From Hysterium pulicare CBS 123377 (taxonomy: Eukaryota; Ascomycota; Dothideomycetes; Hysteriales; Hysteriaceae), in assembly GCA_000467715.1 (NCBI GenBank), contig AJFK01000144.1, positions 37,805 to 101,804 of the forward strand: a stretch of 64,000 bases of DNA. The letters are read 5' to 3'. Made by a program: the position numbers and the translations under genes. The notes beneath the pieces are model-generated. The model was not told where the DNA came from. It worked only from the letters and a program-made list of their open reading frames with translations, and searched no databases. How positions within the stretch are numbered: position 1 is the stretch's first letter; each line of letters starts with the position of its first letter. Of the stretch, positions 43,975-55,915 are shown one piece after another.

Positions 43975-45321
43975 CTAGTTCGGAGGGTGAAGTATCACGA
44001 ACTGTCCGCCTCCTACGGCCCTGTATGGTGCATGGACAGGTAGAGGTTGCATAACGAACGGCATAGCCTGCACGCCTCCCGGATCCATGCCAGCCAATCT
44101 GAGCATTTCTTCAGGCGCGGCTCTCGCCAGCGGACGGTTATGGATACACCAAGATTCGTGGGTTTGTCTCGGAAGGTAAGGACCACGACACTCCCAACAG
44201 AAATGGTGACCGCAGCGATGGCCTAGCAAATTGAATAGGTTAGTTCTGGAAGCCAACTCCATAACTCCAATAACACAGACTTACAGTGCATATGGTCACA
44301 TCCTCCATCCTTTTCAATCTTGATCTTGCAGTTAGGACATTGCTTGGAGATCTTCGCCACCAATTCTGCTGCTGCCTTCTCCTCCGCCGCGATGGCCTGG
44401 CTACATTTATGACCGGTGGTCCAGGAGCGAGAGCAATGCTTGCACGTACTGTTCTTGCAGTATGGACATTTGAGTTTGTTCCTGTTGCAGTCGCCGACGG
44501 AGAAGTGGAGGCCGCATTCGGGGTTCAAGCATGCCACAAATTCGGAGTCCGTTCTTAGGTGGGTTTTGAGGAGACCTGAGTCCCAACTATGGAGGATGTT
44601 AGCGAACGATTGAGTATGAGGGAGATTGACGATGATGCAAATCGAGGCTGGAAACACTTTCTGATTTACCGCCCAGCGAATATCAGACACAAAAGTGTTT
44701 GCGATTTCCGGCAACGGCGCGATCCGAACAGATGCATCCAAGGTGTTTCGCAGAGCCCGAATCGCCAAAAGACGACAGGATCTCAACAAGAGCAGCGAAA
44801 ATGCTGAGAAGTTGACCACGACTTGCATCATCGACGAAGAACCAAACACTCAAAAGGACAGATACTTACGCTTCAACAATCGACATAGCAGTAGCTACCT
44901 TCCTGATATACGCATGCTCCAACTCACCACCACAGCCTCTCTCGCCGCAAGTGATAGCTGCAAACTGGTTGTCCTCGATCTTCATTCCTATATGCTTGGT
45001 GATGCACATTTTGCAGACCTCAGCCATATGCGCGCACGGGGAGATCTTCTTGGAAGGAAAAGAACGAAGTGACTTCGACTCGATGCACCAGGTACACTGT
45101 CGCTTGACCGGTTCCTGCTTCTCTTTTTGCTTCGGCTTGCTCTTCTCGATCTTCTTGATATCTGCCTTGATCTTCATCTGCGAGTTGGTTATCGCGCCTC
45201 GGGCCGTAGCAACCTTCATCGCTTTCTCCGAGATCTTGCGAGCAGATCTACGCGCTACCGCTGGGTGAGCGGCGACATGGATATTGTCGCGCACCTTGGT
45301 CGATCGAGTCTTCGGCGCCAT
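43975..45321 (-). CDS. RING-between-RING (RBR) E3 ubiquitin ligase, gene 1
   Basis: Exons 45321-44870, 44586-44285 and 44222-43975; 333 residues from the MAPKTRSTKV start (a longer in-frame start lies at 45444). The basic N-terminus is followed by RING1 (CTWCIESKSLRSFPSKKI, CKMCI, ITCGERGCGGEL). The in-between-RING holds CLNPECGLHFSVGD and CPYCKNSTCKHC. RING2 reads CPNCKIKIEKDGGCDHMHC, then HRCGHHFCWEC across a splice. In the RBR mechanism ubiquitin is passed to the RING2 cysteine of the GGCDHM motif, which is present. It is expected to use an E2 to ubiquitinate unknown substrates. A tandem partner lies upstream, with the same intron phases (2, then 1). Confidence 0.88.
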
Positions 45322-45985
45322 CTTGTCGTGGGACGGTGGTGCTGCCGTCCAGTCGGATCTGGCGTGGGCGGATGGTGTTGTCGTGTCGAGGGAAAACAAG
45401 AGCGTGGCCGCGTTGTTGAGATATTTTGGCCTGGCAACCTTCAAGTGAAAGATTGGTCCGCCTCACGTGGTCACGAGATTCGGCATTCACTTTATGTTTG
45501 GGGTGTTTGGCTATTGTTGGCGCGGGGAGTTGATGGTGAACGGAGGTTGAATGAGGTTTCACTTGAGGTGGAGGTGGTGTTCACTTATTGTTTGTGGAGA
45601 TGCCATGGTATTAGTGCAGAAAGTAGAACCTAACCTGAAGCCTTGATCGTTTCGATGATTTCCCAAACCTTATAGATAAGTAATGCCTTTAGGAAAAAAG
45701 AAGAAGTGATGTGATTCTTGAGGGCTGACTGAAAAAGAAACCCAAGCAAAGAACTTTTGTAGCCCGAACCCTCTTCATAGTAAAAGTAGACAAATCCAAG
45801 ATCCGCAAAAGCCTGCAACTTCAGTAAATCCGACTTACGCAACCGACCAAAGATCAGCAATGTATGCCATGTTCGTAGCTTGTATCTAGCAATGCTCTTG
45901 AATAGAGCATCAAATGCAGCCTTTGAATGTTATTCAGGTCGCCACACTACAAAACCTCATAAAATACTCCTAGACCAGTTCGATC
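45322..45985. other. Spacer between the RBR genes
   Basis: Short ORFs only. Separates the start of RBR gene 1 from the stop of RBR gene 2. Confidence 0.6.
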
Positions 45986-47039
45986 TCAGATGCCATTCCA
46001 AATGTCAGAAGCTTCTCCAATGGCTTCTTGAGCATTCTCCGTGGCAGTCGGTCTGAAACCAGCATAGTGAATGCAATTCTTACGATGATGATGATTCCCT
46101 CGGCTAAAGATCCTGTCATAGGCCGCAAGGCATACAAAGCAAAACTCGTGACCGCACTTGCCTGAAAAGCCACAACTATTCGTTAGAAGATGCAACGACC
46201 GTGTAAGAGGTTATGTATCCAAGTAATACGTACATGTCATATGATCACACCCGGATCTCTTCTGGATCATCCAGCCACAACTCCTCTTCGGACACTTCTT
46301 GAATTTTCTAGATTTGAGTAGGTCCTTCGTCTTCTCATCCGCTTCACGGTTCGCCTTCGCCAGAGCTTGTTTGTGCTGTTCGCAGGTCACTCCTTCATGC
46401 CATGGAGTATCACAGGTAACGCAATATTTTGTATGGCAGCTCTCGCACGTGAAGATCGGAGAATCATCTCCGGTGATATGGAAGTGGCCGCCAGAGCAAT
46501 TGGCTTTCGGGCATGGCATGAATTCTGGCATTGAGCGGAGGAGTTGGCGGTTTAGAGTTTCGTCGTACCTAGAAGTGTCAGTAGGAGATATTTTGAATGA
46601 AGGAAAGTGGATGAGTGTACAATGCGAAGTCGAGAGGCGCTGCGTGCTTCATGACGTCCTCGTGCTGAAGTGTTTCGTGGCAATCTGGATCTAGGCATGC
46701 CAACTCGGTCTTTCCAGTCGATATCTGTGCAGAGAGAGACTGCTTTATGCAATCTCCACAGAACGGGCTACTGAGAGTGCATTTCTGGGTGATTCTTCTT
46801 GGAAAAGCGCTACGATCTTTTGATTCAGCACAGATATCGCATTTCACTGACCGATTCCTCCCCAGCACGGCTGCAATGTGCCGTAGGTCAACCCCTCGAT
46901 GCCGTTCTATACTAGCTTGCAGCTGTGCTTGGGATCGCTGGCTCGTTGCTTGGAATCGCGTGCGCGCTGATTCAAACCTGGCCCCAAAGCTATCCCCTTC
47001 TTTGTCGTCTAACTTGCGTTTGGAAGCCGTGCTCTTCAT
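45986..47039 (-). CDS. RING-between-RING (RBR) E3 ubiquitin ligase, gene 2
   Basis: Exons 47039-46621, 46568-46234 and 46161-45986; 309 residues. RING1: CDICAESKDRSAFPRRIT, CGDCI, LACLDPDCHETL. In-between-RING: CPKANCSGGHF, CESCHTKYCVTC. RING2: CPKRSCGWMIQKRSGCDHMT, then CKCGHEFCFVC across a splice, with the catalytic Cys in SGCDHM. The N-terminus is a charged helix (RFESARTRFQATSQRSQAQL). Splice positions relative to the domains and phases (2, then 1) are the same as in gene 1, so the two arose by tandem duplication, although the proteins have diverged strongly. Confidence 0.88.
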
Positions 47040-48603
47040 GGCGCAATGAGGTTCGGAATCGTGCTGGGTTGCAGAGTATCACTGAGACCTGAGTCGTCCG
47101 TGGTGTTTTGGGTGAAGTTCGTGGGTGTGGAGGTCTTTACTGAGAGAGATGTAATTGGCACACAGTCCAGTTGGTGAAGATTTGGATTTCATAGAAGAGA
47201 AGAGGTGAGAGTAGATTGAAAGTAGTGAAAGAAGAATACGCCTCAGCCCTAAGAAACCGACTTTAAGACGCTTGCCCAACGACTGAGGAAGTGAGACGCC
47301 GTCTCAGCTCACAGATAATCCAAAAATGTTGAAGATCGTGGTGAAACCAACCCACATCAATACCTCGAAACCAAAGTAGTTGTAAAGTCAGTGGGGCCTC
47401 TCCGCCGATGATACTGACTCAACCAGAAGTCCAGCCGGATGAAAGTGTAACATCGATGCAGAGGAGCGCAAACCGCTTCAGCTCTCCTTGAAGCCCAAAA
47501 ATAACAATATATTCGCTATTTCGCGCCTCAAGAGACCCTTCCTATCCCATACCCCCTTCAAACCAAACCTGCGGCCACGGAATGCCTGACAACCCTGTAG
47601 AGGAGCACTTCTCCCTCAACCCTTTTCCTGGATTGAAATTGACCACATATACGAAGGCGAAGAATCCGTGAGCATGGAATCATTTCGATAATGTGCGTTT
47701 GCTTTTTGATAACGAATCGTAGAGGCGGAAAGCCCGAGATGCAATCGAGCGTGGAACTGTAGGTGGAATGGCAATCTGGAATGCTGGAAGGGCAATATGG
47801 GCCTTGGGACAGGATCGGAACTAATAAGTAAGGTGAGAGTAATGCAGGGATTGAAGCTTACAAGAACTCTGTCTGATTACATAGCGTAGATTGCTAATAT
47901 CTGCGCCAATTTAGGGGAGGGGATATACCATCTGGACTCGAGAGAAGCCAAATAGGTCCAGCTTAATCTACCGAAAGCTTTCAGGATTGGTGGGGTTTTG
48001 ACAGAAGTTTGAAAGTCTTCGAAGCCGTTCCCAGGGGAGCCATATGATTTGAGGATGGGAACATTTGGTGAATGAAGAACCTGCTGTGTATTCTGCATGA
48101 GGTCGTTCCACGCGTACCCAGAATACTCACCCAAACGAGAATCTAGCCAATTCCAGGATTTTCCATTGTGCTTTTCCAATGCGTGAACCTGAGGCTGGTG
48201 TCTCGGAATGCTGGCAAGCATTCACTTGCAAGCGCAAACAAAGCAAGGCTGATTTAGCTGGTCGTAAGAAATCGGGGTGATTTCGTGAATAGACTGTCAA
48301 ACCGCGAAGTGGTCGCTCTACGAACTGTCAACTGAATAAGTTAGTGCGGGTCGTAGACGACGGCAAGAAAGCGCAACTGAATCACCAGTTTCAGTCCCCA
48401 TAAATGCTGCTCGTCGTCCTCCAACGCACCACACTCAACCACGCAGCATCGAAATCTTCTCGACCACCAACCCAAGGAGCGGAAAGCGCCCAAGTAAGTG
48501 GGAGAGGCAGTCCTGCGTCGTCTAAAAAGGTCACATTCTCCCTCCTCTTTCCCTCTCCTTTTTCTCCATTACCGCATGCACGCGCCAAGAAAGTGAATGT
48601 TCA

Positions 48604-48637
48604 CTAGTGCCTTGGGTCATTAGTGCCTTCGGTCATA
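48604..48637. repeat. 16-bp tandem pair
   Basis: Two copies of TTAGTGCCTT(G/C)GGTCA-type sequence in direct orientation, differing at one or two positions. Confidence 0.7.
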
Positions 48638-49366
48638 AAATCCTTTCTCCAAACTCTTCCTCAACACCACCACACAACCGCTACAGCTGACTCCAAAACA
48701 TACCCTCTGCAAACCCTGCCAGGGCACTGAAGGCGCTAGTAAGGTAAGTTTCACCTTTTGTACATTCGATAAAGACTGCCTCTTCTCTCCCTCTTCTTTT
48801 CTCCAACTCTTCCCCAACAGCACACGCCGCCACCTGTAGTCAACTCAATTGCAACCACCACCCAACAAAAATTCGCACAGCAAGCCGCAAGCGAGTGGAA
48901 ATTCACCACTAGCTCCCTCGTCTACGAAGACAGCTTGTTCCCTCCTCTTCCTCAACGTCATGCTCAAGTCCAACACCTGCACAATCCACCACCACCTGCA
49001 ACCAATCAGACTCACTGACAAGCCAACCTTAGGATCCAGGCAAGCACACCTGCACAATGTCTACTCACAAAAGTGAACATTTACAACCCCATAGCAGGTC
49101 ACATCACATGCGAACTCACACGTGCAACTGCACGGACCATAAACCGAAATGGTATCTCCTCCCCTTCCACACGAACTCGAACTCATCAACTCCTCTGCAG
49201 GTCCACCACCACCACAACAACAACACTACACTGTCACATCAACTCTTCAACATAAGGGCCCTGGCCTTAGCAAACGCAATCAAGTATAACCTATCCCTCT
49301 TTCGCCAAGGCTAACTTAACTTAGGATCTCTTCAACCCAATTCATCACAACAACGTCGGATCCAAC

Positions 49367-49840
49367 GTGGAAGCTCCTGGCCTTGGCAACGATTGAGTAT
49401 ATCCTTATGCTCTTCAGCCGGGGGCTGACTCCACTCAACAGATCTTCAACATCAACATCAACTACCACAACAATGTTGGGTCGCGGAGGGTGGGCGGGTA
49501 CCGACCCAACATGGCAAGCTCCTGGCCTTGGTAATGATCGAGTATCTTCTTGTGCTCTTTCGCCGGTGACACCACGCAATATCTCAATATTTGAATAAAA
49601 CAACATCGACAAAGACGGAGGCATCTGCCAATTCGGATGGTTGCCACGGGGCCTCGCGGGGGAAGGTGCGAGGCTCATTCTACAATAGTAGAATTCTTTT
49701 CCTAGAACGATCTATAATAGTGGAAGGTGGACATTTTGAATTGGACATCGACAAAGACGGAGGCATCTGCGGTGTCGGAGGTTGTCACGGAGCTACGCGG
49801 GGCAGGGGCGTGGCTCAATCTACAATAGTGGATTTCTCTT
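49367..49840. repeat. Two interleaved direct duplications
   Basis: First pair: AAGCTCCTGGCCTTGG at about 49370 and again at about 49514, each followed by related GAGTAT...TGCTCTT sequence. Second pair: ATCGACAAAGACGGAGGCAT at about 49605 and again at about 49746, each followed by CACGG...GCGGGG and CTACAATAGT. The two pairs have similar spacings of about 141-144 bp. Confidence 0.7.
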
Positions 49841-49997
49841 TTGGGCGGTTTGCTTTTGCGTTCGCGGAGGAGACCTGGGTGAGTGATGTGCTCGACCTTG
49901 GGTGAGTAGGTAGATTGGGAGGGCCTGAACACAACCGTACAGGGAGAGGCTCACCGGGCGTTGCGTTGGCTGGGGCGCGCCTTCGTTCATTTCATTC

Positions 49998-50150
49998 CAA
50001 AAAAAGAGAGAAAGAAAAAGAAAAAGAAGAAAGAACAGAAAAGAACAGAAAAAAGAAAAAGACAAGAGAAAAAAAGCAAGAGAAAAAACAAGAGAAAAAA
50101 AACAAAGAAAAAACATCAAAAACATCGAATAAAAAAAGACTAAAACCATC
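49998..50150. repeat. A-rich purine tract
   Basis: Plus-strand AGAAAAA-type low complexity. ORFs through it encode only Lys/Glu on one strand and Phe/Leu/Ser on the other, so they are not genes. Confidence 0.85.
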
Positions 50151-50892
50151 CCTAAAAACTATACCCAAAACAACCACACTCAAAAAAAAAAGAACTCATG
50201 GGATCCGCCAGCGCACTCCAGGTCCTATCGGCATGCCAGATATTCAAAAGGAACGTCCCGCCCCTGCAACGAAGACTCTACCGTAAGACGGGAATCGCCA
50301 TTTGGATGCAGACACTGGCCTTTGACCAATGCCTTTGGGTAGCTTGGGGTTGTGCGTTTGGAAGGGTGTGAACCAGACTGGGCGGGGTAGGGGCCTGTCT
50401 CAATGATGAGTTGAGTGTTTGTGTTTTTTTAGGTTATGGAGAATGGGATTTGTGGGTTATTTGGGGGCGCTTGGAATGGTGGTTTGTTGGGGAATGGGTA
50501 TTCTGTAGCTGTCGGTGCATACTTCTTTCTAAGGGCTTGATCGCCATCTGGATATGATCATTTGTCAGTTATGGGAATTTAAATCTGTGCATCGATAGAG
50601 AATAACTTACTTTTTTCTATATGTCTTGCGCATCTTGAACTTGTGCTGAGTTGTGTTGACCATGAAATGAAGTGGCAAGACACGAGACGATACATGTAAT
50701 GAAGCTTGAAAGACCTTTCGAAACGAACCCTCTGTGGGGCATCTGTGAAGTACAGAATATGGTACATACTTATTCCTACAATTCCTTTTGGAACCCAAGG
50801 GCTTTTTACACGGGCGACCTACCTGAAGACGCCATCTGAATGTATCGTGTTGTACAAAAGAACTCCCCAGTATCATGCATGCGCCCGTCCTT

Positions 50893-53310
50893 CTACTCCA
50901 ACAGATTAATAGGGTTCTGCTTCCTCCCTTTCCTCCCCGTCTTCTTGTCCTTCCGATCCTGCGCATACCGTCCACCCGTCTTAAGTCGAACATTATCCTT
51001 CAAAACACCCTGATCACCAACACCAATCTCAATGACGTTCTTCTTGGGCGTCCTCCTTCTTCCCTTCTTAGTCTCCTCTTCCTTCGGTTTGCCTAATCTC
51101 ACATTACGGGGAATGCGGGTTTTCGCACCGAGTGCCCAGAGATCGCCCCATTGGGATTTCCGCGCATCGCGGTACGCCTGCTTGCTGAAGCTCTTGGGAA
51201 CGGTCCAGCGCTCGAGTTTTCCGGAGGGCGTGCAGACGTCGATGACGATGTGACCTCTGCGCTTGAGGGCTGGAAGGATCATACGAGGTAGGCTGAGAGG
51301 GTTCACGTCCGTTTTATTGATAGGCTTAGAATCCGGTGACGGTTCTGCTTCGGCATTGAATTCGTGTCCTTCGAAGGCTTCTAAGGTGGCGTCCTCGCCT
51401 TGCACCACGCCTTTACCGAGGATGTCGTGTTCGGGGAGACGCTGATCCCGGCCGCGCTGGACCGCGATGTAGCTGAATTGAATGTCTTCATGGTTTCGGT
51501 CTTTTGCATCCAGAATCCTTTGAAGAAATGGGGGGCGAATATACCGTTGGCTGAAATAGCAGAAGTCTTTGCGCCCGGTGGCGACTCCTGTGGTATGGTA
51601 CATTGGGCATACGGTATGGTTGGTACAGGGCGCGACGATCATCCCAGTCTCTTTCTTTGTGAATCTACTGCTCTCAAGAGTATCAGACAACTGGTCTTGT
51701 AGTGGATTCTCGATCTCAGTAGCGCCAGGCGAGGCGATATGCTTGTTGAGTAAAAGCTCTCGCGCTGCAGCGATAATTTCAAATCCTCTTGGCAGGCCCT
51801 TCTCAATAAGAATGAGAACTCCGCCATCAGGATTTAGCAACGACCATAACTTCTGAACCATTTCTTTCCGTTGATATTCTTGCCTCAATGACCAGAGAGT
51901 GTGAGGAGCTACGATAATATCGTACACTTTCCTCGGCTGCTGAGAATTAATTTCCTCTTCCGAAGGTACAGCATCGGGAAGACGCGGCAGGAAAGAGGTG
52001 TTCTCTAAGAGTCTACTCGCACGATGTCGCAGTACGTCAGATCCTGTGAGGACTGTCGCTTTACCAAGGGGAGTAGGACCTTGGGAGACGGCACCCGATT
52101 CATCATGCATGCGTTGCCATTCTGCTTGTAGCACTTCGCGCCATGCTACAACAGCCGCACCACCAGCTCCAGCATCCAGTATAAGTGGTCCACCTTCTTT
52201 CCTCATGAGACCCTCCAACCAAGATGAACCTAGCCTACGACGAATTTCCACAAGAGTGCTCATTACTGACGCATATGTACCAGGCATCACAGCAGCCATA
52301 TATGCGTCTCCGGCAATGCTCCCAATATCACTAAGGGAAGGGTCTATCGGTATCGGTTTCTGCTCTTTGCCTTCGCGAGCGAAAGGAGTCGTAGCAGAGT
52401 GAGGAAGCCCAGGGCCACCGAAAAGCTTATGCGCGGTCTCAGAGAGGTGTTTATGGTTTGCACGAGTCAACATGGAGGCGATTGGATCGACAAAGGTTTC
52501 TTTAGGCAGATAAATCGTGGAAGGCGATGTTGAAAACCGGCCTGCGACGGTTAACGGGTGGGATCGCATGAAAGGTGCACCATCCTCTTGACCTTCGACG
52601 TCCTCGTACTCCTCTCCATATTCTGCAGGGTTGGTTTTCTCGTATATACTTTGATGATACTTTTCCTCTTTCTCCTCAGCTAACTGCTCAAGTTCTTCCT
52701 CTGATAGTATAGCTTCCTCCGCAAGGGTTTCTTCTACCTGCGCTTCAGAAGCAGTTGCGGAACGAAGATCGTCTTCGGAGTATTCCACCTCTTCTAGCCC
52801 TCCATCCTCTCCTTTCTGCAATAGTATAGGTGTCCCATCCTCTAGCTCTTCTTCGACTATTTCACTTCCCTCGGTGCGATCTATTGCCTTTGATGTCTCG
52901 GCGCTCTCGATTAGCACCGGAGTCCCGTATAACCTCTCATAGATAATGTATTCTGCTTCATTCAACTGCCCCTTTGGTAGTTTATCGCCAAATCTTTGTC
53001 TTGCATATCGTACAGATCTTTCAATGTCTGCGAAAGATCGGTATCCAGCAGGAATGGTAGAATCCTCACTGGGCTCGGGCGAATTCGATGTGGTCTCTGG
53101 TGTATTCTCTGACCTCCATGCCGCAGAAGAAAAGTGCCTGTGCTTCGAGTAGTACTGTATCGGCCGTAGTGATCGTTGAGTTGGTGGCAATCTGAAGGAT
53201 CGGGGAAGGCGCTCAGGTACGGTAGGTTCGGCGGTGCTGCGAGCTTGTGAGGCGAGGAGTTTCAGCCTGCATGACAGACAAACTGATGGGAGAGACCTCG
53301 CCCTGAGCAT
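50893..53310 (-). CDS. RSM22: Mitochondrial ribosome assembly/small-subunit protein Rsm22
   Basis: A single-exon ORF of 805 residues from the first ATG (MLRARSLPSVCLSC). The N-terminus is Arg/Ser-rich without acidic residues, a mitochondrial presequence. A long acidic linker follows (about residues 140-250). The Rsm22 methyltransferase-like core starts around residue 350 (EIRRRLGSSWLEGLM) and holds the SAM-site-like LILDAGAGGAAVVAW near residue 380 and DIIVAPHTLWSL. A Cys/His cluster (APCTNHTVCPMYH, FCYFSQRY; about residues 560-590) is the metal or Fe-S cluster site of Rsm22/METTL17. The basic C-terminus is probably rRNA-binding. Role: mitochondrial small-subunit biogenesis. Confidence 0.92.
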   Translation of the reverse strand: MLRARSLPSVCLSCRLKLLASQARSTAEPTVPERLPRSFRLPPTQRSLRPIQYYSKHRHFSSAAWRSENTPETTSNSPEPSEDSTIPAGYRSFADIERSVRYARQRFGDKLPKGQLNEAEYIIYERLYGTPVLIESAETSKAIDRTEGSEIVEEELEDGTPILLQKGEDGGLEEVEYSEDDLRSATASEAQVEETLAEEAILSEEELEQLAEEKEEKYHQSIYEKTNPAEYGEEYEDVEGQEDGAPFMRSHPLTVAGRFSTSPSTIYLPKETFVDPIASMLTRANHKHLSETAHKLFGGPGLPHSATTPFAREGKEQKPIPIDPSLSDIGSIAGDAYMAAVMPGTYASVMSTLVEIRRRLGSSWLEGLMRKEGGPLILDAGAGGAAVVAWREVLQAEWQRMHDESGAVSQGPTPLGKATVLTGSDVLRHRASRLLENTSFLPRLPDAVPSEEEINSQQPRKVYDIIVAPHTLWSLRQEYQRKEMVQKLWSLLNPDGGVLILIEKGLPRGFEIIAAARELLLNKHIASPGATEIENPLQDQLSDTLESSRFTKKETGMIVAPCTNHTVCPMYHTTGVATGRKDFCYFSQRYIRPPFLQRILDAKDRNHEDIQFSYIAVQRGRDQRLPEHDILGKGVVQGEDATLEAFEGHEFNAEAEPSPDSKPINKTDVNPLSLPRMILPALKRRGHIVIDVCTPSGKLERWTVPKSFSKQAYRDARKSQWGDLWALGAKTRIPRNVRLGKPKEEETKKGRRRTPKKNVIEIGVGDQGVLKDNVRLKTGGRYAQDRKDKKTGRKGRKQNPINLLE

Positions 53311-54456
53311 ATTTATGAGAGTGACCGACCTCAAGGTTTGTGTGAGACCAATTGGTGAGTTGGTGAGCCCCGAAGCTTTAACGGTGTGGTCGTCGTCGAA
53401 AAATGTCGTCCGCGTTTTGAGGGGCTATACCCTTTCGAGCATGAGAGCCCCAACCAATCAGTACCCAAACGACTCTAAGCACTCCTGCGGCGTCACGGAG
53501 TCACACAATAACCCACATTAACGTAGGCAATACATTAGGTAAGGGATTCTGTATGGCATTCATGGAGCACTCGTACCGATCACGCATTACGGCATCTCAT
53601 GTGTAGGAAACTCGTAAATCGAAAAGCAGAAAACTGTTCTAGCCGTATGCATCCATCCATCGAGCCGACCACAATTAGAACCCGTATCAGATCGTCAACC
53701 TCCCCGGGAGCGGCCCTATTTGAGCCCTCCTATTATCCTCGGTATCAGATACCAACGTATGATTTACTAGCCATTGTGATCCACCTGACCCCTGCTTCCA
53801 TGGCGAAAGTTCCAGCTGAACTTCCGTCTTCGTCTCTCCGAATCAAGTGATTGCAATTTAGTGATATTCGTCCCCTATAAAATCTGATAACCTCCCCAGT
53901 CGCTGGTAGACCATGCCAGGAGTGAAGTTGGGAAGGATGCTGGATGTAATGAGAAACAATTTGGGGGGAGGAAAAACACAAGTGCTGGGGGTGAATTAGT
54001 GTGAGTGGAGTGCCGTAAACAACCAAAAGAACCATGAATATCCTCAAAGATCCTGTCCGGTAAAACTGTTGTCTAGCATGTATGTTCGGTTGCAGAAACT
54101 AAGATCGGTTTGCTGGAAAACCGATAAGCCGTTTCGTGACGATCATATCGATGTTCCGAAGCCATTCCGCAATTGCATGCAATGTAGGACAATTCGAGAG
54201 TTAGCCGAAAAGCCGCCGAACATCCGAGAACCATGATAAGCGCAGGATAGTGAAAAGTCGTGAACCTGGCCATATGAAACTGAATCGACAAACAGGAGCC
54301 CGTGTACAGATCGAGAGGAATTAAGCAGCCATCCAACGTGGATCAAGGATGGCACTGCCGCGTTTCACATTCGTTGACTGCAATGGAGCGTCGCCTTGAA
54401 GCAAACGTCCACCCAAAGAGGAATTTGAAGATGCCAGATCAAAACTGCATCAAGAA
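53311..54456. other. Intergenic, no supported gene
   Basis: Upstream of RSM22 and 3' of the casein kinase gene. Small ORFs without motifs. Confidence 0.6.
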
Positions 54457-55915
54457 TCAATAGCCACCGGATGCATACTGATCCCCGCCGCCACGCTTTG
54501 ATGACCGAAGCTGCCTGAACAGGAAGAACAGATTAGTAAGGTCTGAAGATGGCATCCCCCGCGCCAAGCGTCATCATCGAACACTAAACGCAGAGGAGAG
54601 GAGTCCCTTACAAGGATCAGATATGTCGAACTCACATTCCGGTACCCTCTTGACGCGAATTGACTGGTCCTCGTTTGGATGCGCCGGCAGCAGTAGTCGT
54701 ACCAGCATTGGCAGCATTCGTGGTCGTGACATGACGACCACGGCCAGCCTTGTCCTCGGCATCATCGCCCTGGCCTTGGTTTCCGGCAGCCTGGGCAATG
54801 GCTTGAGCGTTCTTCTGGTACTTGTAGACAGTCCAGTCGAAGACGTAGTCATATTGGAATCCTTCGCGAACGAAGAGGTCACGGAAAATCTTGCGGAGGT
54901 AGGAGTAGTCCGGCTTGTCATCGAATCGAAGAGAGCGGGTATAGTTCAAGTATATGGCGAACTCGTTAGGGAAGCCACGGCAGAGAACCTCGGTGGGAGT
55001 GGTCATCTTCTTCTCCATGATACGGTCGTATTTCTGCTTCTTGGTAGCAGCCTTGAGTCCTTGCCATGGGAGGGATCCACGGCAGAAGTAGAGCATAACG
55101 TATCCAAGAGACTCCATATCATCACGGCGGGATTGTTCTATTTCAGTTAGTATACTCATAGCTTACGATTTGGGCAGATCCACTCACCAACACCCAAATG
55201 AGTGTTGATACTGGCATAACGAGCAGTACCAGTCAGATTCTTGTTCTCACGGTAAGGGATGTGGAAGTGTGTCTTCGGATCACGGTATTTCTTGGCTAGA
55301 CCGAAATCGATAACGTTGACTTGGTTACCACGCTTGCCGATGCCCATCAAGAAGTTGTCAGGCTTGATATCACGGTGGATGAAAGATTTGGCGTGGATGT
55401 ACTCGATACGGGAGATGAGCTGATCGGCGAGGAGGAGAACAGTCTTCAACGAGAATTTGCGGTTGCAGAAGTTGAAGAGATCTTCCAAGCTAGGGCCAAG
55501 GAGATCCAGGACCATGGCATTGTAATCACATTCGGTGCCGAACCAGCGTACAAATGGAATACCGACGCCGCCAGCGAGGGACTTGTAAACCCTGGCCTCA
55601 TACTCGAGTTGAGGGTGTTTTGCTTTGACAGATTCGAGCTTAATGGCGATTTCCTCGCCGGAGATGATGTTGGTGCCTGTGTAACATAGTCAGATCAAAC
55701 TCAGCTGCTCGAAGGGGACGTTGAGCTCACCAAGGTAGATGTCACCGAAGCTACCGCTGCCGATCTTACGGCCAATACGATACTTATTGCCGACTCGGAG
55801 ATCCTAAAGCTAAGTTAGCCTTGTCTGACAACTATACTCTCGGCAGGCATGATTGAATCAATATTGCTAATGCTGCCAGTCCAACTGTGGAGTAACAACG
55901 TACCATTGTCGTCAT
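54457..55915 (-). CDS. HRR25: Casein kinase 1, Hrr25/delta-epsilon type
   Basis: Five exons: 55915-55904, 55803-55731, 55676-55188, 55137-54636 and 54514-54457; 377 residues. The first coding exon is only four codons (MTTM). Kinase landmarks: glycine loop [12 protein letters not shown] (18-29), catalytic [24 protein letters not shown] with the DFG, and [15 protein letters not shown], the CK1-specific SIN segment in place of APE. The C-terminal exon reads [18 protein letters not shown], the conserved end of filamentous-fungal orthologues as I recall it. Roles known for the family: DNA damage response, ribosome maturation, vesicle traffic, autophagy receptor phosphorylation and circadian timing. 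The final intron (54515-54635) is longer than the others. Confidence 0.93.

Larger units (their letters stand above)
47040..50892. other. Repeat-rich, gene-poor region
   Basis: No convincing gene over about 3.8 kb. A 114-codon minus ORF (47877-48221, MLASIPRHQPQVHALEK) has no motif. From 48400 the DNA is pyrimidine-rich and CCACCACAA-rich, then carries partial duplications (49365-49840) and an A-rich purine tract (49998-50150). Confidence 0.5.

Noticed and set aside
49961-50183. Lys-rich and Phe/Leu-rich ORFs
   Set aside because: They are translations of an A-rich purine tract on the two strands.
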